62,000 nucleotides of DNA, taken from the NCBI GenBank assembly GCA_037447655.1, contig JBBHKE010003397.1, forward strand, positions 1-62,000. Reading direction: 5' to 3'. Numbering within the stretch: position 1 is the stretch's first letter; every line of letters starts with the position of its first letter. The notes beneath the pieces are model-generated. The model was given only the letters and a program-made list of their open reading frames with translations. It had not been told where the DNA came from and ran no database searches. Of this stretch, positions 1 to 11,800 are shown piece by piece. Source of the DNA: Zygnema cylindricum. Lineage: Eukaryota > Streptophyta > Zygnematophyceae > Zygnematales > Zygnemataceae. Position numbers and translations under genes: made by a program.

Positions 1-3000
1 GCATGCCAAGTGGCGGATAAGACAAAAGTCGCAACATTTCGGCTCGACCAATCAGACCTTTCAGATCTTTATTTTCATCCACTACTGGTACAAATTGCTG
101 CTTGCTCTCCTGCAACCACAAAGGGACAAAAGGTGTTAGAGGGAGAGGGAGAGGGAGAGGGAGAGGGAGAGGGAGAGGGGGTGAAGAGGGAGAGTGGCAG
201 AGATAGGAATCGGGAGGGGAATGGGAGAGGGGATAGGAAGGGGCAGGTGGAGGGTGAGGGCGGAAGAGAGACGAGAAAACTTTTTTTTATTTTATTTCTG
301 ACCAATAGCACGGTCTCTGGCAAAACGTTTGCTCTTACCTGCTTGTCTTTCTGCTCAAAATAATTTACCTGCAAAACATTTCGTCCTTCGACCCAAAAAT
401 ATTTACCTGCAAAACTCTGTCTCTTTGCCCAAAATCATTTACGCAAAATGTCTTGCCCTTCGGCCTAGAAATTATTACCTGCAATTTTTTTTTTCTTCTG
501 CTTGAAAATACTTACCTCCAAAACTTTTTACCTCTCGGCCCAAAAATATATCTGTGGAATTTCCTGCCCGAAATGAACTACCTTCCCTTCGGCCCAAAAT
601 CACTTACCTGCAAAACGATTTGTATTTCTGCCCGAAAATTACATTACCTGCAAAACTGTCTTTCTGCCCAAAAATATCTACCTGCAAAACCTTGTCCTTC
701 TGCCAGAAATTATTTACCTGCAACAATTTTTGTCCTTCTTCCCTAGAACAGCCCTCCGGTGCCACTGTCACATTTTTGTCCATTACTTCCTGGAGCTCTG
801 TCCCCCTATACCCATAAAACCACTTTACAAACAGTTAACAACCACTTTATAGAAAATTAAAACCCACTTTTTGAACCAGCAAATAGTTTAAACTTTCTCA
901 CAGCCTAGCTTAGACTAGAACCACTCTCGTAAACATTTGTACAAAAGTTGCAAAGAAACAGCATACCTGTCATTGACAAAATCAACGTCGACAGGTGTCA
1001 CCATACCCAAAAATTGGCTGTTCAGTTTTCCGTCGGCTGTAATACAAACGGCTGTAGTTCCACTTGTTTCCGTTAAACGGAGATATTCCTGTCCAACAAC
1101 AGCCATATACATCGTCAGTTCTTACTTTTTCACTGAAATGTACGTTCGCTGTATAAAATGTCATAAAACCCCACAGCCATTAAAGATCAACAGAGACCTT
1201 TCTTACTTTCTTCATTCGAGCGGAAAAAGAAGTAAAATTATTGTTCAGGTTCCATAACTACAACACGATTTATTTTAAGCAACAAAGGGCAAAAACTCAC
1301 CAAAATAGTATTTTTGGGCCCAAGACAGGCGGCATCTGCCATAAAACCCACTTTAATTTTTTTCGCTTTTGCTACTTCACCTGCCTGCGACAAAAGAGTT
1401 GCAAAAAGTACGATATGAGTCAGAAAATAAACCGGTATGACTTTTGTCGACTTTTTCCTTTTTTTAAACTGGCTAATATTCAATATTTGGTTTTTGACCC
1501 TTACTTTCTTTGAGTCAAAACCAAACCAAAACCAACCAAACCAAACCAAATGCTAAACCAAATCTTCGACTCCAAAAGCAAAACCAACGCTGTATCCTCA
1601 CTAATATTGTTCTCCTCTTCTAAAGTGTGTAGTACATAATCCCAGCTCACCGTCCTACAAACTCTCATAAAAGCCCAATCCAAAAAATACGAAAAAAGAA
1701 TCGCAATGTCCAAAACCAAAAACTGGAAGCCTAGAACTCCAAACAGAAGCCGAGACTGGATCCGCTTTTAGAATGTGCAGAACATGCCTTGAAAAGCATG
1801 CCTTTCAAGTTCAGTTTATTTTTTGTCTTTCCATACGGCATATCACTTATAAAAGCTACTTAAATTTTGAAGGATACAAGGGTGTCGCACATTTCAACGA
1901 TCTTATTCCCTGAACATATTTATCAATGTTCATACGTAATCTTTCTAGACACTAAAATGTTGCGAAGATGACAAATACCAGGAAAAAGGTGTTTATGTTT
2001 CTGTAGTGATTTTTCATGAAAAACAATACTTGATGATAAAATTCATAAGTTGTGCATTTTTTACTGATAGACGCTAACAAACTGCTCATATGTTCACAAA
2101 AGTGGCACGATTTACCTTAAGGTACAAAAACGTTTTATGAAATATGATAATCAATATTGCATTCTGTGCAAATAATGATTTGCCTCTTTTTACAAACATT
2201 GGGACAATGTGACAACATATGAATTGACAATTTAGGTTCATTTCCTACTTATTGATTAGTGAACCTCTGAAAACACCAACAACCTATAATCATCAAAGTA
2301 ATCATTATAGAATACTAGAGAAAACAGTGAATAATCAACAGTCTTCGGAAAAACTAGCAATATATTATAGTGAAAATATTCACTCAGTGCCCATAGGTGT
2401 TATTGATTCTATTAGGTCTTCTCCAATTTCAGCAATAAATGTGGAAAAGATACACAATTTTTCGTATCCTTGTTAGCCCATAACCCAATGTTTGATAATA
2501 TCCACTGATAAGAGTTCAGGTCCAATCAACATTCCAATGGAACATTTTTGATATCCAATATAGCTTGAAATAAATAATATACAGCTGTTGCGTTTCAAGA
2601 GAATAATGTTTGGTACTCTCCCAATGAAAAAACACTGTGAGCTTTCCTAAACAATGTTTACCACTAGAAGAAACACAAAGTCCCTTTTTATGCCATTCTT
2701 TTTGCACGACATTTGTAGTAAAGTTCAATAATAGGGTTAGATCCACATTAATCGTGACCTATTCTTCTGACACGCTGTGTAATGGATGGAACGAAACAAA
2801 GAGTGAAATTTGAGAAAAAAATAGTAATTTCATTTACTAGGTTCCGCTTACTACCAGAAAACACAATGCACTTAACTCTGCACATTTTTGTGTTACAGAA
2901 GACATAGGGCTGGATCCACACTACAATGCTAATCGTTATTAGTGTTAAAGACTTATTAGTGTTAATGCAAAATTAGAATTAATAATACTAATTTAGTGCA

Positions 3001-4905
3001 AGGAGACGTGGCAGATTGTAGTCCACGTCCCTAAATAATGTTGTTAACTCTATTTTGTGATTTTTGGTCAAAAAAAGTCGCGACCGAATTAGTGTTATTA
3101 ACACTAATAAAGATTAGCGGTGTACTGACCTGTTCTTCTGGCCTGTTGTTACGACGGACGAAACCAAACAAACTGTGAGCTCTACTAAACTCCGTTTAGT
3201 ATCAGAAAACACAGAAGGCGCATTCTTCCCATTTATACTTAAGTGCATTTTTTTTACACAGTTTTGACCATAGGACTGAACCAACACTAATTCTGACCTG
3301 TTCTTCTGGCGTGTTGTTATAATGGATGAATCCCATCCCTCCCACGGCAGCCATGGCTGCCGCCATTGACGACTCTGTCACGGTATCCATGGGGGAGCTG
3401 ACACATGGTGTCCTGAGAGACACGTTCTTGGAAACTCTCCCAAAAAGTGCCACGTCATCAGTGGGAAAGTCAATGTGACCTGGGTGGAAGATGCAGTCAT
3501 CATAGGTGTAAGCAAATCCCTGGTGCACAAAGAGACAAAATAATCAAAAGGAGGAAAAGAGAAGAGAACGGAAAGAGAAGAGAAGGGAAAGAGAAGAGGA
3601 CGAAGATGAAACGATGGAAAGCAAAATAACAAAAGAGGGAAACAACAAAGGTACGAATAAACAGACAACAACACAGAGGCCAAAGGTAAAAAGAGGACGG
3701 ATTGATTGAATAAGGGAATTTACAGTTTTCTCAGTTTATTACTTGTATCATGGTCCACAAGTTAAAAATAAAAATGTATAAAACCAGAAAAAAAAGGTCT
3801 TCTTACAGAAAAGTTCAATAAACTTCAAGATTTGGATATCACAATTGAAGGAGTACCTACACATTGTCTGCATAAGTTATTTGAAAACAATTTGCAAGGT
3901 TTGCGGTTATAATTTCCGGGAAGGAGAAAGATCGAAAAGTTGCGGATGCCAACTTTGAGTTTATAACTTGAATATTAGAGTTGAAAGTTTGAGTGTTTAC
4001 AGCTTGGGGGTTTGAGTTTGAAGATTGGAACTTTTAACTGCTTTTCACAAATGGACTCATAATTCAATTTAGAGTTCATTTAAAAATTCTAATAAAAATT
4101 CAAATATTTTGGTTCAGAAGCTTCAAGTTTCAAACTGGTAAGCAAAGAAATAGAAAGGTGATAAACGGGTTTTTTTATAGACAGTAAGAATTAACAGTTG
4201 AACAAAGATTTAAGACCAGAAAATATAGGAGAGAGCTGAAATTAATTTAAACTTCGAAATTTTAAGAAAAGAAAAGCTATATTAAAAATGAACTTCCAAG
4301 TAAAAGGCTAGATAATTAACCCGGCGAAACTTATCAGTGAAAACTTGAAATTTGAAATTTTCATTTAAAACAAGAGTAACAATCTGAATTGTAAAGAATT
4401 AGAATCTTAATAAGCTCCCACACCACAACTTTCCAGCTCCATGGTTTAGGGTTTTTAACTTTTGGTCAACAAACCCTGTATACATTAAGAGGGAGGGGGG
4501 TGTCCAGAGGGTTTTAAACTAGTGGTAGATTTTTCATAAAAACTCGCTGTAATTTTTGTTTCGCTCCATATGAATTTCCATAGATGCCATTTCTACGTTT
4601 CCAACTGAATAATTCTGCAGTAAATTTGCCAATATTTCAAGTTGTAATATTGAATTATACACCAAATTTTAGGTGGAAGTACTTACGTTTAAAGTTAGGG
4701 TTTAAAGAGCTATAAAACTAGACTGACTAAATGCTTAGCTTTGAGAAAAAATATTCAGGATTAGGGTTAAGGACTAATTGTCTGATTAAAAACCAAATTT
4801 TAAGTGAAGTCTTCAAGGTTTCGATGAGGCTTAAGGACTTCTTGCCTGGTTGAAAAGCTGAGCTGCGGTAAACCCATCCTGCTCAACAATTAAGCTGGAA
4901 TCCAT
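1..4905 (-). CDS. IMP dehydrogenase, N-terminal half (partial, 6 exons, runs off left edge)
   Basis: IMPDH oxidises IMP to XMP with NAD+, the committed step of guanine nucleotide synthesis in the cytosol. Exons read on the minus strand: 4905-4846, 3519-3298, 1384-1301, 1088-967, 805-718 and 109-1. All phases join without a break. Exon 1 starts at an ATG in a GCCGCCATGG context and encodes 20 residues ([20 protein letters not shown]). Exon 2 carries the start of the barrel ([29 protein letters not shown]). Exons 3-6 encode the paired CBS domains (e.g. [12 protein letters not shown], then [19 protein letters not shown]). About 230 residues are seen; the rest of the barrel with the catalytic Cys loop lies beyond position 1. 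Intron 1 uses a GC donor (CAG|GCAAG) and the others use GT. Introns 2 and 5 contain tandem copies of their own donor junction. The family call is firm; the CBS region looks closer to animal and fungal IMPDH than to angiosperm IMPDH, which is an impression by eye. Confidence 0.93.
130..181 (+). repeat. GGGAGA hexamer microsatellite
   Basis: A short run of GGAGAG units lies in IMPDH intron 5 just upstream of exon 6 on the minus strand, where it reads as a CTCTCC pyrimidine tract. It may extend the polypyrimidine tract of the acceptor at 110/109. Confidence 0.8.
335..735 (-). repeat. Degenerate tandem array of the exon 5 donor junction in IMPDH intron 5
   Basis: On the minus strand about ten copies of a roughly 36-40 bp unit follow one another. 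Each has a purine-rich part (GGGCAGAAGGACAA-like) followed by TTTTGCAG|GTAA. The copy nearest the exon is the real 3' end of exon 5 with its donor at 718/717. The array thus repeats the exon-intron boundary through most of the intron, and many copies keep an intact CAG|GTAA. Confidence 0.85.
2634..3320 (-). repeat. Tandem ~169-bp units spanning the exon 2 donor, IMPDH intron 2
   Basis: The true exon 2 end with its donor (plus-strand GACCTGTTCTTCTGG at 3295) recurs as GACCTGTTCTTCTGG at 3127 and GACCTATTCTTCTGA at 2756. The spacings are 168 and 371 bp; subtracting the 201 bp of the inserted MITE plus its TA duplication from the second gives 170 bp, so the unit length is constant. The rest of the unit also recurs (ACTGTGAGCT, then CAGAAAACACA, then a T-rich run), including a partial third unit from 2634. 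Confidence 0.8.
2924..3122. mobile_element. Mariner-like MITE in IMPDH intron 2 (CACCG family)
   Basis: The ends are inverted repeats: CAATGCTAATCGTTATTAGT on the left against the reverse complement of ACTAATAAAGATTAGCGGTG on the right. TA dinucleotides flank both ends (2922-2923 and 3123-3124). There is no coding capacity. It sits inside one copy of the 169-bp donor-junction repeat and so is younger than that duplication. Confidence 0.7.
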
Positions 4906-5890
4906 GGCGGCTGCAGAAGTGTCTTCGCAGAAATGAAGTGACAGTGGAAACAAAATGAGAAGCGACTGGGAACGCTATTTGTTATTATTCATTCCACTAC
5001 AAACAAGTTTATAACCTTTTTCGCTGTCGTGTACATAACGTTTACGCAAGTGTAACAAAAATAAAAAATATATTAACGTACGTACTGTACGACACTGTAG
5101 TCCTTTAGGAAGGAGACGCGCTAGGCAAACACCTCAAGTTCCAGGTACACCACCAAAAAAAATCGTGAAAGATCGAACTTGCTTCATTGGACCAATACAG
5201 TCATGCAAACGCCTCATTCTATTGGTCAAGGAGCAAAGAGGTACATTAAAAATTTAAAAGTACAGTGGGTTACAAACTGTACAGTACACCTTGTATCGCT
5301 ATCAGTGTTAATGTTTTTTTAGTCACTTAAAACATCTTTTCTCCGTACACGCTTGTTGGATTATGGATCTGACGGTTGCGATTAGAATCCAAAATTCTCA
5401 TCTTCCGATTGGCGGTCTCAATGTGAAAATCGGACATGTGTGTACGTAGAAATGATGTTTTAAGTGGCGAAAAAATCATTAACACTAATAGCGATACACG
5501 GTGTACTTTATGCTACGCTACGTAACACAAGTAGGACCTAAAGACTAAAGTTCTTAATATGGGCCGAAGCTACAAGCTTCTAAATGAGAAGGTACAGTAA
5601 CGGGAATGTGCTCTAAAACAGTCAGCTATTTTTTAATAAAGTACATAATCAAAGATCACCTATTCCATTCTAATTGCAGTCCATGGTGCCTCAGCACCAA
5701 AGGACAGGTCGTATGCGATACATACGACGCGATGCGATCCTGTGCGACATAATTTGCTCATTTAGTTTCAGTCCGCAAGCTTCTTCGGCCAACGCGTGTC
5801 GCACCGAACCAATCGCCATACATAACACGAATGCCTGCATCTTCGTTTCGTCCTTTCGCGGTGTATGACCGTACAGATCTCGCACGTGTT
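4906..5890. promoter_or_regulatory. Divergent intergenic region between IMPDH and the SNARE gene
   Basis: About 985 bp separate the two start codons, so both promoters and 5' UTRs must lie here. CCAAT or ATTGG words occur around 5189-5225 and near 5811. No clear TATA box could be assigned to either gene. A MITE occupies the middle (5287-5503). Confidence 0.5.
5287..5503. mobile_element. Mariner-like MITE between the divergent promoters
   Basis: A 217-bp element flanked by TA with inverted ends (CACCTTGTATCGCTAT against ATAGCGATACACGGTG). Its interior (AAAACATCTTTTCTCCG, GGATCTGACGGTTG, then ATGTTTTAAGTGGCGAAAAA) recurs in a decayed copy at about 18820-19017. Confidence 0.7.
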
Positions 5891-8800
5891 ATGGAAGACC
5901 CGGAGGATGCTACGTGGGAGGCTCTCCGCCGGGAAGCAAGGCGGACAGAGAGTGATCTGGAAGTCAAATTGTCGTCATATGGAAAACTAGGGGCTATGCT
6001 CGCACATGGAGGTACGGAAACCCTAACCCTAAAAACTCCCTAACCCTAATAATGGACACCTGAAATCGCAGGAAGTTTAAAATTTCTCAATTTTATTGTC
6101 ATTTTTTAGGATTTTTGTAGGGAATGAAGCTGCATTCTGTACGGATGCTCCTTCCTCACTCTCTTCCTCTCTTCCTCATTTTTCGTCATTTCTGGAACAT
6201 TTTTTCCTGCTTCCATTCCCTCTTTCCCTCTCCCTCCCCTCCCGTCAAACCTGAAAACCCATCCCCTCCCGTTCCCTCCCCTTATCCTCCCTTTTTACAT
6301 CTCTCGATTCTCCTCTCCCTTCCTCTCCCTTCCTCTCCCCTGAACTCTGAACTCTTAATCCCAAACCTAAACCCTATAATCCTACTGTTGCATATCAAAC
6401 TGGTTTTCGATCGATTTTCTGCAGTTCGATTTCCGTACAATACTTGATGATGGATAGGCGCCGATTTTCGCAAGTTTTTTTATTGCGATATTGCCATTTT
6501 TCAGTATTCGATATTAATAAAATATCCAACGCTGAGAAAGTGAAAGCAGGTTTTTTTTTTTTTTTTTTTTTCTTTTCCATGCGTCCTGCATGGCAACCTC
6601 ATTCAAATCACTCGATGCTGTATTTACTTTTATTTGTAATTTTGTCTTTACTTGTCTTGAATTTTGTCTTCGGTGTCTTGTTTCAGGCCTTCATAGTGTT
6701 TTTTAGGTATTTCTGGATTTTTTTAGGTGATTTTTTCTTGGAGTTGAAGGTTTTTTAGGCTGTTTCTTTAGGTTTTTAGCTTTATGGCACCATTTTTGGG
6801 CGTTCTTGGTGAGAACAACTTGAGAGGGTACGAGCAACAAGATCATATGCAATTAAATGCCAACAATAAAATTATTTTATTACGGAAAATTAAATCATAT
6901 GCAATTACCAACAATAATACCATATGCAATTTAGTACATTATAATCATATGCAAGCTATTACCAACAATGACAGCATATGCAACTTATTTCTCACAATAC
7001 AATCATATGCGATTTATTACCAACAATGATATCATGTGCAATTTATTACCGGCATAAAACCATGTGCTATTTCATGCGGTTTGAACACTTTGTTATGAAT
7101 TGTTATTTTAGAGTAAAGAAATTATTAGCGCGGGGGTTTATATTAGAGTTGTTAATTCTCATTCTGTTCATTATGACGCGGCTGTTTTTGAACCCTTTAA
7201 AGAATTAGCGTTAAGAAAAAAACAATTAGTGTCATTGATACTATTTTAGGTTCTAGGGGGTAAATTTAGGGGCACTGATATGGTGTCATTGTCAATAGGT
7301 TTTTTAGGGTTTTTTAGGGTTTTTTAGGGTTTTCTAGGGTTTTTTAGGTTATTATGCCATGTTTATACCAGACTCGATCCATCCCAAAAGGGAATTCAAA
7401 CAGGATTTCCTTCATTACCGCTTTAACCACCAGAAGCTAAACCACTTATTAGAACCCATCATTTCAAGTTGTATTTACTTGAGGTACGGTAGCAAACAAC
7501 CATGGCTAAAAATCCAGCCTCAATTTATTCTCACACTCGCACACTAGACTAACTATGGACAAGCTAATCCAAAATTGGTCCACTAGATTCGCACCAATAT
7601 TGTTTCTGCCGATTCTCTACCAATTGTTTCTTAAATCGTTACTTCAACTCTTCGCGCAGTCCACACTTGTAAACGTCCATCAAATCTAAATAAAGGATCC
7701 TTACAGCCATAATCATTTTAAAATTAGGATAAATATTTGAAATCAGCAAATATAAACCGAACTGCCATATCGACGAAGATCAAGGCCCCTCTTTATATGG
7801 AAGATAAATAATTGCCAATTTCAGTTCGATTTGCAACACTACTAAATTTCATAGCTTCAACCATAAATCTCCCTAATCCCGCGTAAACCCTAAACCTAAA
7901 TTGAAACCCGAAACCCTAAGTAAAAAACCCTAAACCTTCCCTCTAGCAGACAATGTCAACGTTGTCGCCCACTCCTCCCTCCTCCCTCCTCATTTTCTCC
8001 TCTAAGGGTTCGTCCTATTTCGTGCCGAGTGAGCTGGAGCTCCAGAGTCTTCTGTTTCCTTCCTAAACCTTAAATCGTAAACCCTGAACCCCCTCTCCCT
8101 CCCTCTCTCTGCAGGCTATGTCGATGGTGTTGTGCTCTCCTCTGACCCTTCCTCCTCCACCCCTCCCTCTCTCTCCTCCGACGGCTCCTCGTCTCTCGTG
8201 TCGGTGGAGTTGGAGCTCCAGAGTCTCTTAAGTCGTCTCCAGAGAGTGGTAATCTCCATGGAGGCAGCGGCCGAGAGGCGCAATGTCACGGCTAGTCTGC
8301 GACACGCGGCGGCCAGACACAGGGAGGTCTGGGGAGACCTGGCGCAGGTGAGGTGTGGGGGGGAGAAACAGAGGATCGCATTAGCGAATCATTGTTAGCC
8401 ACACAATTTTTTGTTAGCAAACGTTGTTTTCCTCTCTTTTTTCAACCTGTTGTTTTCCACTATATTTTTAAACCGTTGTTTCCCACTCTATTTTTCGTTA
8501 GCAAACGTTGTTTTCCTCTGTTTTTTCAAGCCATTGTTTTTCACTCATGTTCTGTTAGCAAATGTCATTTTCCACTATATTTTCAAACTGCTTTTTTCCA
8601 CACTATTTCTAGTTTGTCAAACCGTTGTTTTCCAGTTTTACTCAAAACTGCAATTTTCTGCTACTTGTCAGCAAACGCTGCTCTTCACTTTAAGGTTTTT
8701 AGGGTTTTTTAGGGTTTTTTTAGGGTCTTTTAGGGTTTCTAACAATTTTTTTCCAGTATTTTTCATTACAAACATTGGTTTCCACTCTGTTTTCAGACCG

Positions 8801-11800
8801 TTGTTCTCCACTCTATTTTGCGTTAGAAAACCGTTTTTTCAACTCTATTTTTCGCAAGCCTTTTGGTTTCCACTCTATTTTCCATTAGGAAGCAGTTGGT
8901 TTTCACTCTATTTTCTAGTGTTGGGTATCGGGTAAATTCATATCGCGATAATTTTGATATTCGATATTTCGAATATGGATCGAGCAGACTCCTCGATATA
9001 TCGTACCGGGACCAACGTAAATTATCGCGATATATATCGCAAAAAATGGGTGTCCGTACAAGTCAAGTACAGAAGACCGTACAGAAAAACGTACGGATTC
9101 CACTGAGCGCACGCCATGTGTTTGAAAAAAAAAATCGGAAAAAAAAAAACTAAAAAATATCGCATAAATATCCGGATATTTAGCTTCTCGGTACATGGAC
9201 TCGATATATCGATTATCGGATACCTAAAATTCGATATATATCGAATATCGGCAATAGGTCTTCGATACCCAACACTACTATTTTCAAACCGTTGGTTTCC
9301 ACTCTATTTTCAATGAGCAAACGTTGCTTTCTACTCTTTTTTCAAACCGAAGTTTTTCACTGTATTTCTGTTAGAAAACCGTTGTTTTCCACTCTATTTT
9401 CAGGTCGCTGTTCTCTACTCCATTATCCGTTACCAACCGTTGTTTTCCACATTAGCAAATATATTCTATTCTTAAACTGTTGTTTTCCACTCTATTTTCC
9501 ATTAACAAAGAAATGTTTTCCACTATGTTTAAACATTGTTTTCCACTCTCTTTTTCAGATTGTTGTTTTCCACTCTATTTTTCGTTAGAAAACTGTTGTT
9601 GTCCAATCTGTTTTCAACTGTAGTTTTCCACTTTTTTTTCCCTTAGCAAACTGCTGTTTTAGACCAAAAATTCCTTATCGGCGATAACTTAAAACAAATA
9701 TAGTACGCATACAATAGTACTTTATAATATACTGTATTATATTATTGACTTTATATAGCGTGGCATGCCACGTAGAAGAATCTGTTCCGTATGCTGTTTA
9801 ACTGAAGTTTATTACGGACAGCGCAGCAATATCGCGATTTTTTCCCGAAATCGGGGGGAAGGGGTTCCGCGGCGCGTCCGGGGAATAACCCGTACAGTTG
9901 AGTGTACGGCCGTACATTTAGATGTACGGTCCGTACCGTTATCGCCGCTAATTATCGATATCGGTGTTATCGCCGATAAACAGCCGATATTATCGGTTGT
10001 TTATCGGCGATAACACCGATTGCGATATATCGTGCCAATATATCGATTATCGGCAACCCGGAAAAAGGCCCATATCGGTTATCGGCAAATCCTTGCCGAT
10101 ACACAACACTACTATTTTCAAACCGTTGTTTTCCACACTATCATCAAACCGTTGTTATCCACTCTATTTTCCCCTAGCAAACTATTGTTTTGAACCTAGT
10201 TTCAAATTGTTCTTTTCCACTTTATATTTTGTTGGCAAACGGCTGTCTTCCACTCTTTTTTCAAACCGTGGTTTTCCGTGCTATTTTTTGTTGGCAAACC
10301 GTTGTTGTCCACTCTATTTTCTAACTATTGTTTTCTACTCTTTTTTCCAATAGCAAACGCTGTTTTCCACTCTATTTTCTGTCAGCAAATGTCGTTTTCA
10401 CTCATGTTTCGAACGGCTTCACTCTATTTTCTGTTAGAAAACCGCTGTTTTCCGCTCTATTTTCAAACCGTTGTTTTCCACTCTATTTTTGGTTAGCAAG
10501 CCGCAGTTTGCCATTCTATTTCCACTCTATTATCAAACGATTGATTCTTTTCACTGTTTTTACTCTTTAATCCGTTATCAAACAATTGTTTTGTTTTGTT
10601 TTTATTATTGAACAGTTTGTTTCTACTTTTCCTTTAGAAAACCGCTGTTTTCCACCCTATTTTCAGTTTGCAAACTGTTGTTTTCTACTCTTTGCTCTAT
10701 TAGCAAACCGTTCTACTCAATTTCAAACCGTTGTTTTCTACTCTAATTTCAAACCTTCGCTTTCCACTCTATTTTCCGTTAGCCAACCGGTGGTTTCCAC
10801 TCTATTTTGTTAGCAAACTGTTGTTTCTATTTTCAAACCGTTGTTTTCCACTATGTTTCCTGTTAGAAAACCGTTGTGTTTTCCACACTATTTCCTGTTA
10901 GAAAACCGTTGTGTTTTCCACTCTATTTTCTGTCAGAAAATTGTTGTGTTCCACTCTATTTCTGTTAGAAAACCGTTGTATTTTCTTCTCTGTTACCGGT
11001 GTCTTCCAGGAGTTCCAGAGAACCCGGAGTCACATCAACTCTCTGAGGGAACACGCGGAGCTCCTCTCCTCCGTCCGCAATGACATCAGCGAATATAAGG
11101 TCAGGCACATACAACAATTAGTGTGGATAAATTATGGTAGGTAAACTGGAGAGAGCCCTGGGTGTTTTCTCTTTTTTTTTGCATTTTTTGCGATTTTTTT
11201 TGCGGTTTTCAAACCAAGAAAGAGAAAAAGGAAAAAGAAGGGGAAAAGGAAAATATGAAATGTGGCAGTTTCACAATTATTCTGTATAACAGAATGTACA
11301 CAGAATGCACAGAATGTTCCACGCTAATTCTGGTGTACGGAGTGTACAAGTTTGCTGACGTGGCACATTCTCATGGATGCAGGCCTCTGCAGCGAGTCCA
11401 AGTTATTTAACGGAACGGAGAAGCATCCATGGAAACATTAACCAGGTTTGTGAAAGAAGAACTAAAAAAAACACAAGTCGAACTAAAAAGAACAGAAGGA
11501 AGAAAACAATAAATAAATAAAATGACATTGTAATTGTCGAACAATGACGGATTTCCACTGTCGGAACTTTTTAATATTTTGTGGTTTTTTGAATGAAGAT
11601 ATTGACATCTCCCTGATGTTCTAGACCTGATTTTCTTGTGTTTTTAAGGTTTCTGTCTTGTATTTCTTGTTTTGGATGGTACTATGTGTAATTTGAATGT
11701 GTTTTTCATGGTTTTTCGGGGTTTTCAAGGTTTTTTGAAGTTTTTGTGACAAATTTTAAAGGTTCTAATTAACATTATTTTTTGAGTAGGGCTACTTGTC

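Larger units (their letters stand above)
8400..10990 (+). repeat. Minisatellite filling SNARE intron 2
   Basis: Dozens of copies of a 28-35 bp unit occur: GTTAGCAAACCGTTG followed by TTTTCCACTCTATTTTC, or the same with TCAAACCGTTG. Together with two inserted MITEs they make up almost the whole 2.66-kb intron between exons 2 and 3. Each unit contains a pyrimidine-rich run ending in TTAG, similar to a 3' splice site. The last units run directly into the true acceptor (GTCTTCCAG|GAG at 11009/11010). Confidence 0.88.

Noticed and set aside
335-735. Regularly spaced repeats that could be read as a CRISPR-like array
   Set aside because: The repeats are degenerate, have no unique spacers, and lie in a eukaryotic intron bounded by IMPDH exons.
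5831-5890. Upstream ATG extending the SNARE by 20 residues
   Set aside because: Family proteins start close to the WEELRREA motif, so ATG 5891 is preferred; the extension is possible but unsupported.
8411-10813. Phe/Leu-rich frames across SNARE intron 2
   Set aside because: They are translations of the minisatellite unit (STLFS, VVFH) and not genes.
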